From: Silene latifolia
Lineage: Eukaryota; Streptophyta; Magnoliopsida; Caryophyllales; Caryophyllaceae
Length of the DNA stretch: 64,000 nucleotides
Assembly (NCBI RefSeq): GCF_048544455.1
Contig: NC_133534.1
Location: 122,846,269 to 122,910,268 of the forward strand
Reading direction: 5' to 3'
Positions 23,735 through 34,563 of the stretch are shown in pieces. Below the pieces are notes generated by a model. That model was not told the origin of the DNA. It saw only the letters and a list, made by a program, of their open reading frames with translations, and did not search any database. The position numbers and the translations under genes were made by a program. Each line of letters starts with the position of its first letter. Positions within the stretch are counted from its first letter, which is position 1.

Positions 23735-25474
23735 TGGTCGGACTAAATATTTTCGGTAACTTGTCGTTAGGAGCACCTAGACCAAAACACAATTTATAGC
23801 TTCACAAACAACACTACAATTAGTAAAGAGGCAAGTAAAGGTCGGATCCCAAGGGACGGGAATTGAGATGAGATTTCTATTGCAACTAGTGCTGTCTTAG
23901 GGGTGTCACAATTTGGGTTGATGTAGAAGGTCACTAAACTAAATAGCAATGAAAGTAAACAAGCAAGATGAATTAAAAAGGGTTGTAAACAATTGATAAA
24001 AAGCACTAGGGTATCATGGGGTCATAAGGGATTCATGGGAATTGATCATACAAACATGTTCTCAAATTATCAGCAAGCAATTATTGTTGTGATGGATTGA
24101 GTTGGGTTATATCTTACAATCCTTGGAAAGTTTGGGTCCCGGAGCCGAATCGATTAGATTGTACAACACCTACAAGTCGACTTAGTCTTCCCTACTAAAC
24201 AACATGCATGGTCTAATGAGACTCGAGTTGGTTTATGTCTTACAAGTCTCATTGAAAAGATAGGTGATGGGTAAAAAATGCAAGGATTCATAGGCTCGCA
24301 TTTCATCAAACATAACATGTGCATGAGTTGAGATCATAACAAGCAAGCAAATAAACCATGAAAGCATATTAATTTAAGCATGAATCATTCCCCATGTTGG
24401 TTTCCCCTAATTACCCATTAACCCTAGCTAAGGTACTACTCACTCATTATCATGTTGAACATTCTAGCAAGGTTGTCAATCATACCAACAAAGTGAAACA
24501 TGATGAATAAATGAAAGTAATTAGCAATAATTAAAAAGGGATTAAGAGAATTATACCTACTAATGATTCCAACAATAAAGCAAAGAATAAAAGAAGTACT
24601 TGATGCTTGATTGAGAGGTTGTCAATCTCCCAATAATAACCCAAATAATCTTCAATTACCGAAAATAAAGGATGAACAAAAGAGAGATTAAGGAAATAAA
24701 ACTTGTATTAAAGCTTGATTAATTGTTGATTACAATATTAAAGAGAGATTTGATTGATATTAACTATACTAAAGATTGCTAAAAAGAACATGCTCTTCTA
24801 ATTAGACTAATGGGGCATTTATAGTGGGGATTAGGTGTAGGAATTAGGGTTAACTAAGGGCTTAAATGACGATTAAGTCCCTACTTAAGGAAACGCCGGT
24901 ATTTTTGGAAGGATGGGCATCTTTCTTGAAGCTTAAAGAAGACGAAGTTGTGCTGCCCTGGAATCCGTGCGTCTTTAGCACGGGACGACCGGATTCGTGG
25001 GTCTCTGCTCGGGCGTCTTGGGGAGAAGACGGGCGTCTTCTGGGGTTGCTGCCCGGGCGTCTTGGAGTGAAGACGCACGTATTGTGAAGGTGGAAGACGG
25101 GCGTCTTCAGGACAATCCGCACGGATTGCTGGACAGTCACATTTCTTCTTCTTTTCTTCCGTTTTCTTCATAAAATCCTTGGGGATTTCCTCGGGGATGC
25201 AAGGATTTTTCCTCATCATTGCCCATCTATTATAATATGTACAAAGGCCTTATAATCTTGTCTCTCCTTGATGCTTGGTCATTGAATTCAATCAATTTAG
25301 TCTCGTTTTGCCATGAAAATGCAAGGTTTGCACTCCTTTCCTACCAAGGACACAAAACCTCAAAGAATATGCAAAACAAAGAACTAATGACAGTAAATGA
25401 CCCAAATATGCACTAAAAAGCATGGGAACAAGGCTAATTCGGGGACTAAATATGCTCTAATTATGGTCACATCA
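23735..25474 (-). repeat. 3' LTR of B1 (family B)
   Basis: 1740 bp; on the minus strand it starts TGATGTGACC and ends in CA at 23735. The TATA-like CTATAAATG lies near 24820, and the eight-module palindrome array at 24962-25126 lies upstream of it. Confidence 0.92.
24962..25126. promoter_or_regulatory. Eight palindromic CG-NN-CG modules in family B U3, 20/24-bp alternation
   Basis: Each 14-bp module has two 6-base arms (AATCCG, AAGACG, GGGACG or near variants, and their inverses) around two variable bases, for example AAGACGGGCGTCTT. Module centres are 24968.5, 24988.5, 25012.5, 25032.5, 25056.5, 25076.5, 25100.5 and 25120.5, so spacings alternate exactly 20, 24, 20, 24, 20, 24, 20. The array lies about 140-310 bp upstream of the TATA-like box on the minus strand. 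A binding-site role is inferred. Confidence 0.65.
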
Positions 25475-27422
25475 AATATCTCCAAGCCGAACCTTTGCTC
25501 GTCCCGAGTAAAGAGGTGACAATGACTAGGACCATTATTTAAACTAACCTAATAACATAGCCGATATGAGACAATTAGCGGGTCTCACTCCGCCCCTTCA
25601 ACTCACAACAAGACAACCATGAGGTAGGATGCCTTCTTGCAAGGCAAGGTGGGTCTTGCCAAAATGGTGACACATCCAAACATTAAGCACACAAAAACAA
25701 ATAATAGATGCATCTACAAAAGAATAGCCACTTTCCTCATCTAAGTGGCAGAAATTATCTACAAGGGAAGCAATTCAAGGGTACACACTCCTTCATAGAT
25801 GCAATTTCTTCAAACTACTAAGCCTCGAAGGATACCAAAAAATCACCTCCAAGTTGTGTCAAGTTAGGGTACCTTTGTCCTCAATCGTTAAATGCTTTTG
25901 TCAAGAGTAGACTCCCTATAGTGTTAGAAACACTGGAGGATCGCGGAATTCCCCCTCTTGCCTAGACAAGAAGAAGGGTCGTCCCCTCTCTACCATGCAC
26001 AAAAATGGATACGGTGGATAAAGGGATCAATAGATATTTGAGTTTCACTTTGGGAGTTTGCTTTCATTTTTGTTTTTCCCCCCAATTTCATGTGGCATAT
26101 AACTTTTGAGAACACTTTCTTGCCATTTCTTTTTGATTTTTGGCATTTCAACACTTGACAACTTTCTTTGCATTTCTTTTGAACATTTTCAAAGTCACCC
26201 CATATGTAGTGAGAGTGGCTTATATTTGAAGCTTTAGGAGTTCTATTTTTGCTCCTCTTTTCATTTGATGCATTTTTGCAAACTTTCTTTCACTTTTCAT
26301 TTCATTGAACTCAAATTGATTTCTTTTTGTGCCCATTCCCTTTGATGACAAAAATGTATGGTAGAACATGGATGATGGATGCATGGTTTCAAGGGTCACC
26401 TTGGAATAAACGGTAGCCAAGGAGTTATCACACCACAAGGTACTCTTGGCTAGGCCTTAAACCATGGGTCAAAGGATACTAGCATGACACATCCTAGGGT
26501 GTTTTACAAGTGTTCTAACAAGCAAAGTCTTAAGAAGAAAAATCATCTACTAGGGCCTATATACACTTGTCAAGCTTCCCAAGTAGACGGTTTCGCAAAA
26601 TTTTTCTAACATGCAACTATATGCCATGATGCAAGTAACATATAAACATCCTAATGCAAATGATTCTACCAACTAATATGACATATAAACTAAATGCAAG
26701 TCCTAAGTTCACATTGTTATACCGCATCAATCAAAATAAAGCCACATAGTCATTAACATAAAGAGGAAAAAGGAGATTGGAAAGATCATACCATGCGTTC
26801 TTCAATATCCTCATGTCTCGGATGTGGCGTAGTCGATCAATGTGAACAAGGGTAAAACAAACACAATATATACAATAATATATACACGACTACACTACAA
26901 AGGAAATGAACATGTTTTTGGTTTTTCAATTTTTCAATTTTTTATGGTTTTTTGAAAAAGGTTAAGTTAGAATTCCCCATCCCCACACTAATATGGGCAT
27001 TGTCCTCAATGGCCAAAATGATGGGAAATCATGCAAGCATGATGCATGAATTCTACACTAAATGCAAGCTACACTATTCTACACTACATGATGCATGATT
27101 TTTGTTTATGATAGAGAGGATAATTTAGATTACCTCCCGTTGTGTATGTATGTACTTCCCTAAACCGAGTTAGACATTATTTCTAATGTCCTAAGGTTGG
27201 GTGTAGTTCATGCACACACGATGCAATGCATGAAACTAAATTTGTCATTTTGGATTTTCAAAAGTGGGAACAATAAAATAAGAACACCTCAATGAGGCCG
27301 AGGTGTTAGTCCTCTATGTTGCTAGGACTACTCCAATCATGATCAAGATAAATAAATAAAACGAAGAGAGAAATAGACAAACCTCAAGAGGGTAGGAGCC
27401 TCCAAAGCTTGCTAATCTTCTA
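25475..27422 (-). other. Noncoding 3' region and polypurine tract of B1
   Basis: The minus-strand polypurine tract adjoins 25475. The region is shared with 40971-43088, 48105-50066, 54007-56035 and 59008-61037. It has a short CATTG-AGGA-CAATG hairpin at 26998-27011 and a polypurine-like CGGTTTAGGGAAG on the minus strand near 27165. Low-complexity frames such as 26220-26438 lack an ATG and are not called. Confidence 0.7.
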
Positions 27423-28982
27423 TCATATCATCACTATCATCATCTTCCTCAATAGAAGTGGACTCATCACCACTTCCCTCTTCACTTTCTTGTTCACTTT
27501 GTTCATAATCCTCTTCTTCTTCTTCACTAGCCTCTTCATCAATGCTATCATCAACCGCATCACCGACAACCTCATCGTCACCCGGAATCTCACCCCTAGA
27601 TGCACTCGGAAAGAAGGTTCCCTATCCGCCCAACTAGGCAAAGGACATGAAGGATCAAGGAGTCCTTGCCTAGCTAAATGAAGGAGGGGTGGATATTGGG
27701 CTAAGTAAGCATCTTCCTGATCCTTAAAAGCTTGCTTGTGCATCTCTTGCATAAGAAGAGTCATATAATCTTTGCTTGCTTCAACACCTTCGGGTTTGAA
27801 CTCTTGGTACTTGAAAGGATAGGGTGGTGTGACAATGGAAGAGGAGGGCATTTCAATTTCATCCCTTTGTTGTCGGATAATGTATTCGACCTCTTTTGAG
27901 AGGGGAAGGAGATAGTTGATCCGATGGACACTTAAACGACAAATCTTCAAAGGCAAAGTAAAAGATCTAGCCTCACTAGTGAGCCATCCATACTTGGTGT
28001 CAAGAGGGTTATGAGAGACCCACTTGTATTTGTTTATCATAGCATCAATATCAATGAGATGACCACCCTTTTTCGCCACATACTTGCTATCCTTGTTGAA
28101 GTTCGGATCAAAGTATTTAGCCAAAAGAGTGACTAGACCTCCATTCACAATAACGGTAGTGCCTTGCTTCCCACAATCAACATTTGGCCATCTATCCACC
28201 AAAAGCCTTAGAGAGTTGAAAGGCTTGGTGAATTCCCTTCCAATGTTTAAGGCCGACTCAAGAAGAACAAAATCGAGCTTGGTAAAGTGGTTGGTGTCTT
28301 TTCTTGCAATGATGGTATTCCCTATGACCTTCTGCCACACTCTAATGCCCGGATGGTGGACTAATAGAGCACGAATAGCATGATAGTTCTCAAATTTCCT
28401 TCCGAAAATCGCCTCCCAAAGAGGAGTGGGGTCATACTTGCCAACATTCTTGAAATAACTAGGTGAATCATCAAGACCCAAAGCTTTACTCATTTCCTCA
28501 AAGGAGATGCGCCTACTAACATTAGCTAGGCGGAACTCGATGTTTTCCATGGTCTCTACCTTTGTAACTTTCAAAGAACTCAAGAATTCTAAGGTAAGGG
28601 AGGGGTATGTCAATTCTTTTGTTGTAAACAATTTTTCCAACCCCATGGCTTTAAAGAAGGCTCTAGTTTGCTCAAGGACACCCAACTTATCTAAGGCATC
28701 TTCACAAATAAACTTGGTGGATAGAAAGGATTTTCTAGCAAACTTGGCAAAAGTTTCCCTATGGGATTTAGAGATGAAAATTACCTCCGGATAGTTCGAA
28801 AGTTGAGAAATTTCCGGAGTAGTAGAAGTTGTTGCTTCCAAGGGAGGTTGTTGTTGTTGCACTTCCAAGTTTGAGCTAGCTACCACCATAGCCAATGAGG
28901 CTTTCTTTGCTTGAAGACTCTTTTGTCTTGTTGAGAGTGCCTTTGCCTTTGGTGCCTTTGTTGCTCCTTTTGTCCTTGTCAT
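27423..28982 (-). CDS. ATHILA ORF1-like protein of B1, tail frameshifted
   Basis: 519 codons from the ATG at 28982 (MTRTKGATKAPK); an upstream in-frame stretch lacks ATG. The N-terminus is Lys/Ala/Ser-rich. The middle (roughly residues 145-330: EFRLANVSRRISFEEM, ALGL, PLWEAIFGRKFENYHA, FVLLESALN) resembles the ATHILA ORF1 family of plant Ty3/gypsy elements, whose function is unknown. A one-base deletion near 27610-27620, relative to B3, changes the last 60-odd residues from an acidic tail to a Lys/Arg/Met-rich one. It sits downstream of gag-pro, where some Athila elements have an env-like frame, with a palindrome array and TATA-like boxes upstream. No membrane segment is evident. Confidence 0.75.
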   Translation of the reverse strand: MTRTKGATKAPKAKALSTRQKSLQAKKASLAMVVASSNLEVQQQQPPLEATTSTTPEISQLSNYPEVIFISKSHRETFAKFARKSFLSTKFICEDALDKLGVLEQTRAFFKAMGLEKLFTTKELTYPSLTLEFLSSLKVTKVETMENIEFRLANVSRRISFEEMSKALGLDDSPSYFKNVGKYDPTPLWEAIFGRKFENYHAIRALLVHHPGIRVWQKVIGNTIIARKDTNHFTKLDFVLLESALNIGREFTKPFNSLRLLVDRWPNVDCGKQGTTVIVNGGLVTLLAKYFDPNFNKDSKYVAKKGGHLIDIDAMINKYKWVSHNPLDTKYGWLTSEARSFTLPLKICRLSVHRINYLLPLSKEVEYIIRQQRDEIEMPSSSIVTPPYPFKYQEFKPEGVEASKDYMTLLMQEMHKQAFKDQEDAYLAQYPPLLHLARQGLLDPSCPLPSWADREPSFRVHLGVRFRVTMRLSVMRLMIALMKRLVKKKKRIMNKVNKKVKREVVMSPLLLRKMMIVMI

Positions 28983-29055
28983 TGATGCTTGAACCAAGAA
29001 AAGAGTGAAAATCTTCAATTTCCAAGTGTACCCAAATCGATTTTAAGATGAAAGG

Positions 29056-29065
29056 CTTTGCCTTT
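29056..29065 (-). promoter_or_regulatory. TATA-like box upstream of the ORF1-like gene
   Basis: The minus strand reads TTTATAAAGG about 75 bp before the ATG at 28982; the equivalent is kept in B3 near 63593. A second candidate, CTTTTATAAACC, lies at 29288-29299 directly downstream of the module array. Both are weak alone. Confidence 0.35.
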
Positions 29066-29325
29066 ATAAATTCAAAAATCAACTCAAAGGTTGAAGATTT
29101 TGGTGCTTGGTTTGATTTTTGTTAAAAGAGGAGTGATTAATTTTTGTTAGAAGGATGATTTAATTTGATTTTGATGAATGTGGTTGAGGAAATCTTGTTT
29201 TTGTGATGGAGAGGATGAGGGTTTTGAGTTTTGGGGTTTATAGGTAGTGTTTTGAATGAAGGAATGAAGTAATGAATGTGGGAGGGGGTTTATAAAAGAC
29301 CCGAAAATTTTGAAATGCAGGGGGA

Positions 29326-29666
29326 AAACGGACGGATTTCCTTCGGGACGCCCGGATTCTATTTGTTCTGGGCTTCAGAATTCTCGCCTAAAGACGGACG
29401 TCTTTGAGCAAAGACGCTCGTATTGTTCAGCTTCGGGAAGGGCGTCTTTCAGTGAAGACGGGTGGATTCCTTTTTAGGGAATTTTCTTGTTTTTCTCAGC
29501 CAAAAAGACGGGCGTCTTTCTGAGGACGGGCGGATTCTTTTGCAGGACGCCCGGATTTGTTAACAGTCCCAAAATTTCAAAAATTCAGCTCATGAAGACA
29601 GGCGGATTCTGATCAAGACGCCCGGGTTGCCTGAAGACGGGCGAGTTCTCTTGAAAACGCTCGGAT
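29326..29666. promoter_or_regulatory. Second palindromic module array, upstream of ORF1-like gene
   Basis: About 13 modules of the same kind as in the LTR (AAGACG/AATCCG/GGGACG arms, CG-NN-CG core). Centres are 29331.5, 29351.5, 29397.5, 29417.5, 29441.5, 29461.5, 29511.5, 29529.5, 29550.5, 29601.5, 29621.5, 29640.5 and 29660.5. Neighbouring modules in a group are 18-24 bp apart, with wider gaps of 46-51 bp between groups. B3 keeps the first six in the same arrangement (63856-63996). Confidence 0.55.
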
Positions 29667-29936
29667 TCTTCCCCTTTTACCAGGATTCAGTTCCATCCGT
29701 GTACTTGCATATCCCTTGTCATTTTTCATTCTTCAAAATCTCGTGTTCTTCATTGTGAGGGCACTACTGAGGCATGGATAACCTAGGCAATTGTTATCCC
29801 CACACTAAGCTAAAGCACTACACATCAATTGAAATCATTAGTCCCTCCCTCACTTCTCTCAAACATGATAATTATCTTGATCAAGGCATAAAAATCCAAA
29901 AATGACAAAAATGCAATATGAGAATTAAAATGCGAG

Positions 29937-32679
29937 TTAGGAGTTAGAAATATTTACAAATGGGGGCATGTCCAAGGTGTTGTTGATGTTGTTCAACACC
30001 TTGAAGAAGTAATCAAAAGCTTGTTCATTATCTTGATAAAGATCTTCAATAGATATTTGCCCTTGTTGTCGGTCTTGATCGATAGCATTACCAATATAGG
30101 GATTGAAAATCTCTTCAAACTCATCGTCCCAAAGACCACAAACTTCATCTACTTGATCACTAAAGATCTCTTGAGTTGATAGAGACTCTTTTTCCATTTT
30201 CTTGTCTTGGCCAATGAGGTCATCTTCTTCATTGCTTGACTTTGGTGAGCTTTTCAAGCTCTCTTTGTTATAATTCACTTGCTCTTTGAATGGAGCATCT
30301 TCAATTTTCTTCTTCCATTGGAGTTCCGACTTCTTCCTATCATCCTTCCGGCTATAATGATCAATCATAAAACATGGTTCATGCAAACGGGGAGCTCTCA
30401 TGGTCTTGTCAAGATTGAAAGTTATACTCTCATCTCCCACTTCTAGAGTGAGCTCTCCATGTTTCACATCAATCACCGTACCCGCGGTGTGTAAGAAATG
30501 TCTTCCTAGAATGATTGGAATGTTGGAGTCTTCTTCCATATCAACAATGACAAAGTCCACCGGGATGAAAAATTTCCCAATTAAATGCACGGAACATCTT
30601 CCCATATCCCTAATGGTGTCTTCGTCGATCTATCGGCCATTTGGAGTGTGATATTGGTGCATTTAAGCTCTCCTATCCCCAACCTTTTACTCACCGAGTA
30701 CGGCATAACACTCACACTAGCCCCTAGATCACATAAGGCTTTGTTGATCGTGGTGTCACCAATGGGACACGGTATTGAGAAGCTTCCCGGATCCTTGAGT
30801 TTTGGAGGTGAACTCCCTTGAAGTATTGCACTACTCACCTTAGTGAAGGCGATAGTCTCAAGCTTCCAGATCGACTTCTTCTTTTTGAGGATGTCTTTCA
30901 TGTATTTCGCATAGGCCGGCACGTGATTGATTAATTCCGTGAAAGGAATTGAGACTTCCAAATTCTTCACAATTTCCATAAATTTTCCAAGTTGGTCATC
31001 AAATTTGGGCTTGGCTTGACGACTTGGAAAAGTAAGTCTAATCACAATGGGCTCCTTCTCCTTGACCTTGTCTTCATTTTTCTTTGAAATTTCTTCTTTT
31101 GATGGTTCTCCATCCTTGGAGTTTTGCACAATTTCTTCCTTGTCACTAGCTTCCACAACTTCATCCTCAACTTGCTTCTTCGGTGCTTCATACCTTGTAC
31201 CACTTCTCAAGTGAATGGCACTAACCGTTTCATGTCTTGGGGGATTACTTTGAGGTGGTAATTGCCCTTTTTGTCTTTGTGAGCTTGAAGATGCTAGTTG
31301 AGTCAATTGGGTTTCCAACATTTTGGTGTGAGCTAGGATGTTGTTGATGGTGGTTTCCTTTGCTTGACTATCTTTTTGAATTTGAGTGAAAAACTCTTGT
31401 TGATTCTTTTGCATTTGAAGGACCGCTTTCTAAACATCAAAACCTTGGTCATTTTGTTGATTGTATGGAGATTGATTTTGGTAACCTTGGTTTTGGTTGT
31501 AAAAGGGTCTTTGATTTTGGTTTCTCATGGGAGGTGGGGTGTATGTTATAGTTGGAATAAGGGGTACCACTCTTGTATGCTTGGAAAACATTCACTTGTT
31601 CATTTGTTCCCCAACATTCACTTGGGTCATGTCCCAAAGTTCCACAATTCTCACATATCCCACTTGGGATTGATGAATATGCTGTCATGGCATTAAAATG
31701 ATACTTTAGTGATTTTGAGGCTTCTTCAAGTCTAGCCATAGCCTTTTCAAACTTCAAATTGATGGTATCAATGTGAGCACTAAGTTGAGCACCCAATTGA
31801 GTAACAGAGTCCACTTCATGTTTTCCTCCTCTAGTAGCCTTGTGAGGTCTACTATATTGTGAGTTATGGACCGCCATTTCCTCAATTTTGTTCCAAGTTT
31901 GATTGTCATCAACTTCGGTGAACATTCCATTTGATCCCATGTTGAGAATGTTCCTTGAATCTTCATATAGACCGTTCCAAAATTGTTGTACCAAGAACCA
32001 CTCGCTAAGTCCATGGTGAGGACATGAGCGACAAATTCCTTTGAACCGCTCCCAAGCTTCATACAAAGATTCTTCATCCCTTTGCTTAAAACCCGTAATT
32101 TGAGCTCTTAGCATGTTAGTCTTTTCCGGTGGATAGAACTTTTTGTAGAAAGCTAGAGCCAACTTCTTCCAAGAATCAATTCCGAGAGTGGCCTTATCAA
32201 GGCCCTTCAACCATTGTTTCGCGGTGCCAATTAGAGAAAAAGGAAATAAGACCCATCGAATTTGGTCTTGAGTTACACCGGTTTGAGAAATCGCATCACA
32301 ATAGTCACAAAAGGTCTCCATATGAGAGTGAGGGTCTTCACTAGGCATCCCCCCCAAATTGGCTTCTTTCGACTAATTGGATAAATGCGGATTTGGCAAT
32401 GAAATTTCCGATTAGATGTTGTGGTGTGGGAGTACCATTGGGTAGGTTCTCCTCGGTGGGTACAGAATGTGATGAAAACTTAGGCATTGTGGGTTGATTT
32501 TGTGTTGGGTTCTCCTCACCTTCTCTTGCAAAAGGGTTGATGAACTCAATAGTTGGTTGAATATCTACAACCTCACCAATACCTCTCAAATTTCTCCTAG
32601 CAAGTCTTCTATTGGTTGTCAAAGTTCGTTCAATTTCACGATCAAAAGGTAACAAGTCACCTTGTGACCTTCTAGACAT
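29937..32679 (-). pseudogene. gag: gag-protease pseudogene of B1
   Basis: ATG at 32679 (MSRRSQGDLLPFD). The gag core (GVTQDQIRWVLFPFSL, LALAFYKKFYP, EAWERFKGIC) is followed by a CCHC knuckle CENCGTLGHDPSEC at about 31655-31614. The protease block ALCDLGASVSVMP is near 30740-30700, then IPVDFVIVDMEED and PIILGRHFLHTAGTVIDV. Breaks: a frameshift in a run of seven G (minus strand) near 32350, a shift near 31550, a TAG stop near 31430 and a shift near 30590. The frame closes at 29937 without entering RT. The usual role is particle assembly and maturation; this copy cannot make it in one piece. Confidence 0.88.
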
Positions 32680-32797
32680 GCAAAATATCAAACAACTTGA
32701 AAACAATTAGAACAAACCATGAGGAGTTTTACTTCCCCAAGGCAAAGAAAGACACAACTAACAACAATATAAGAAAATCTAAATCAAGTTAACACCG

Positions 32798-32815
32798 TCC
32801 CCGGCAACGACGCCA
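32798..32815 (-). other. Primer-binding site of B1
   Basis: The minus strand reads TGGCGTCGTTGCCGGGGA, one C-to-T change (in a former CpG) from the exact tRNA-Asp complement. It lies four bases from the LTR end. Confidence 0.88.
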
Positions 32816-32819
32816 TTTT

Positions 32820-34558
32820 TGGTCGGACTAAATCTTTTCGGTAACTTGTCGTTAGGAGCACCTAGTCCAAAACACAATTTATAGCTTCACAAACAACTCT
32901 ACAATTAGTAAAGAGGCAAGTAAAGGTCGGATCCCAAGGGACGGGAATTGAGATTAGATTTCTATTGCAACTAGTGGTGTCTTAGGGGTGTCACAATTTG
33001 GGTTGATGTAGAAGGTCACTAAACTAAATAGCAATGAAAGTAAACAAGCAAGATGAATTAAAAAGGGTTGTAAACAATTGATAAAAAGCACTAGGGTATC
33101 ATGGGGTCATAGGGGATTCATGGGAATTGATCATACAAACATGTTCTCAAATTATAAGCAAGCAATTATTGTTGTGATGGATTGAGTTAGGTTATATCTT
33201 ACAATCCTAGGAAAGTTTGGGTCCCGGAGCCGAATCGATTAGATTGTACAACACCTACAAGTCGACTTAGTCTTCCCTACTCAACAACATGCATGGTCTA
33301 ATGAGACTCGAGTTGGTTTATGTCTTACAAGTCTCATTGAAATGATAGGTGATGGGTAAAAAATGCAAGGATTCATAGGCTCGCATTTCATCAAACATAA
33401 CATGTGCATGAGTTGAGATCATAACAAGCAAGCAAATAAACCATGAAAGCATATTAATTTAAGCATGAATCATTCCCCATGTTGGTTTCCCCTAATTACC
33501 CATTAACCCTAGCTAAGGTACTACTCACTCATTATCATATTGAACATGCTAGCAAGGTTGTCAATCATACCAACAAAGTGAAACATGATGAATAAATGAA
33601 AGTAATTAGCAATAATTAAAAAGGGATTAAGAGAATAATACCTACTAATGATTCCAACAATAAAGCAAAGAATAAAAGAAGTACTTGATGCTTGATTGAG
33701 AGGTTGTCAATCTCCCAATAATAACCCAAATAATCTTCAATTACCGAAAATAAAGGATGAACAAAAGAGAGATTAAGGAAATAAAACTTGTATTAAAACT
33801 TGATTAATTGTTGATTACAATATTAAAAAGAGATTTGATTGATATTAACTATACTAAAGATTGCTAAGAAGAACATGATCTTCTAATTAGACTAATGGGG
33901 TATTTATAGTGGGGATAAGGTGTAGGAATTAGGGTTAACTAAGGGCTTAAATGACGATTAAGTCCCTACTTAAGGAAACGCCGGTATTTTTGGAAGGATG
34001 GGCATCTTTCTTGAAGCTTAAAGAAGACGAAGTTGTGCTTCCTTGGAATCCGTGCGTCTTTAGCACGGGACGGCCGGATTCGTGGGTCTCTGCTCGGGCG
34101 TCTTGGGGAGAAGACGGGCGTCTTCTGGGTTGCTGCCCGGGCGTCTTGGAGTGAAGACGCACGTATTGTGAAGGTGGAAGACGGGCGTCTTCAGGACAAT
34201 CCACACGGATTGCTGGACAGTCACATTTCTTCTTCTTTTCTTCCCTTTTCTTCATAAAATCCTTGGGGATTTCCTCGGGGATGCAAGGATCTTTCCTCAT
34301 CATTGCCCATCTACTATAGTATGTACAAAGGCCTTCTAATCTTGTCTCTCCTTGATGCTTGGTCATTGAATTCAATCAATTTAGTCTCGTTTTGCCATGA
34401 AAATGCAAGGTTTGCACTCCTTTCCTACCAAGGACACAAAACCTCAAAGAATATGCAAAACAAAGAACTAAAGACAATAAATGACCCAAATATGCACTAA
34501 AAAGCATGGGAACAAGGCTAATTCGGGGACTAAATATGCTCTAATTATGGTCACATCA
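32820..34558 (-). repeat. 5' LTR of B1 (family B)
   Basis: 1739 bp, very close to the 3' LTR. The eight-module array is at 34048-34212, with one 24-bp spacing reduced to 23 by loss of a G near 34128. Followed by TSD AAGAG at 34559-34563. Confidence 0.92.
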
Positions 34559-34563
34559 AAGAG

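Larger units (their letters stand above)
13290..25925. repeat. Tandem segment, third unit (with full element A2)
   Basis: Same order as unit 2, but the family A site holds the complete 8.4-kb element A2, and the family B LTR continues past 25925 into the complete element B1. This unit therefore looks like the parent arrangement; units 1 and 2 stop at the 7610/13289 breakpoint. Confidence 0.8.
23735..34558 (-). mobile_element. B1: complete family B element with gag-pro and ORF1-like gene, no pol
   Basis: 10,824 bp with TSD AAGAG at 23730-23734 and 34559-34563. Read on the minus strand: 5' LTR (34558-32820), PBS (32815-32798), gag-pro (32679-29937), a 0.95-kb noncoding gap holding a palindrome array, an ORF1-like gene (28982-27423), a 1.9-kb 3' region, polypurine tract and 3' LTR (25474-23735). 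No RT, RNase H or integrase block is present between the protease and ORF1. The presence of both gag-pro and ORF1 but no pol suggests internal loss of pol. Confidence 0.92.

Noticed and set aside
24962..25126. Regularly spaced short repeats that superficially resemble a CRISPR array
   Set aside because: Units are 14-bp palindromes with 6-10 bp gaps, the arms vary, and they sit in the U3 of plant LTRs. There are no 28-37 bp repeats, no unique 30-bp spacers and no cas genes.
27423..28982. Treating the 519-codon frame as a host gene
   Set aside because: It is inside an LTR element with TSD, has paralogues in B2 and B3 at the same element position, and resembles ATHILA ORF1.
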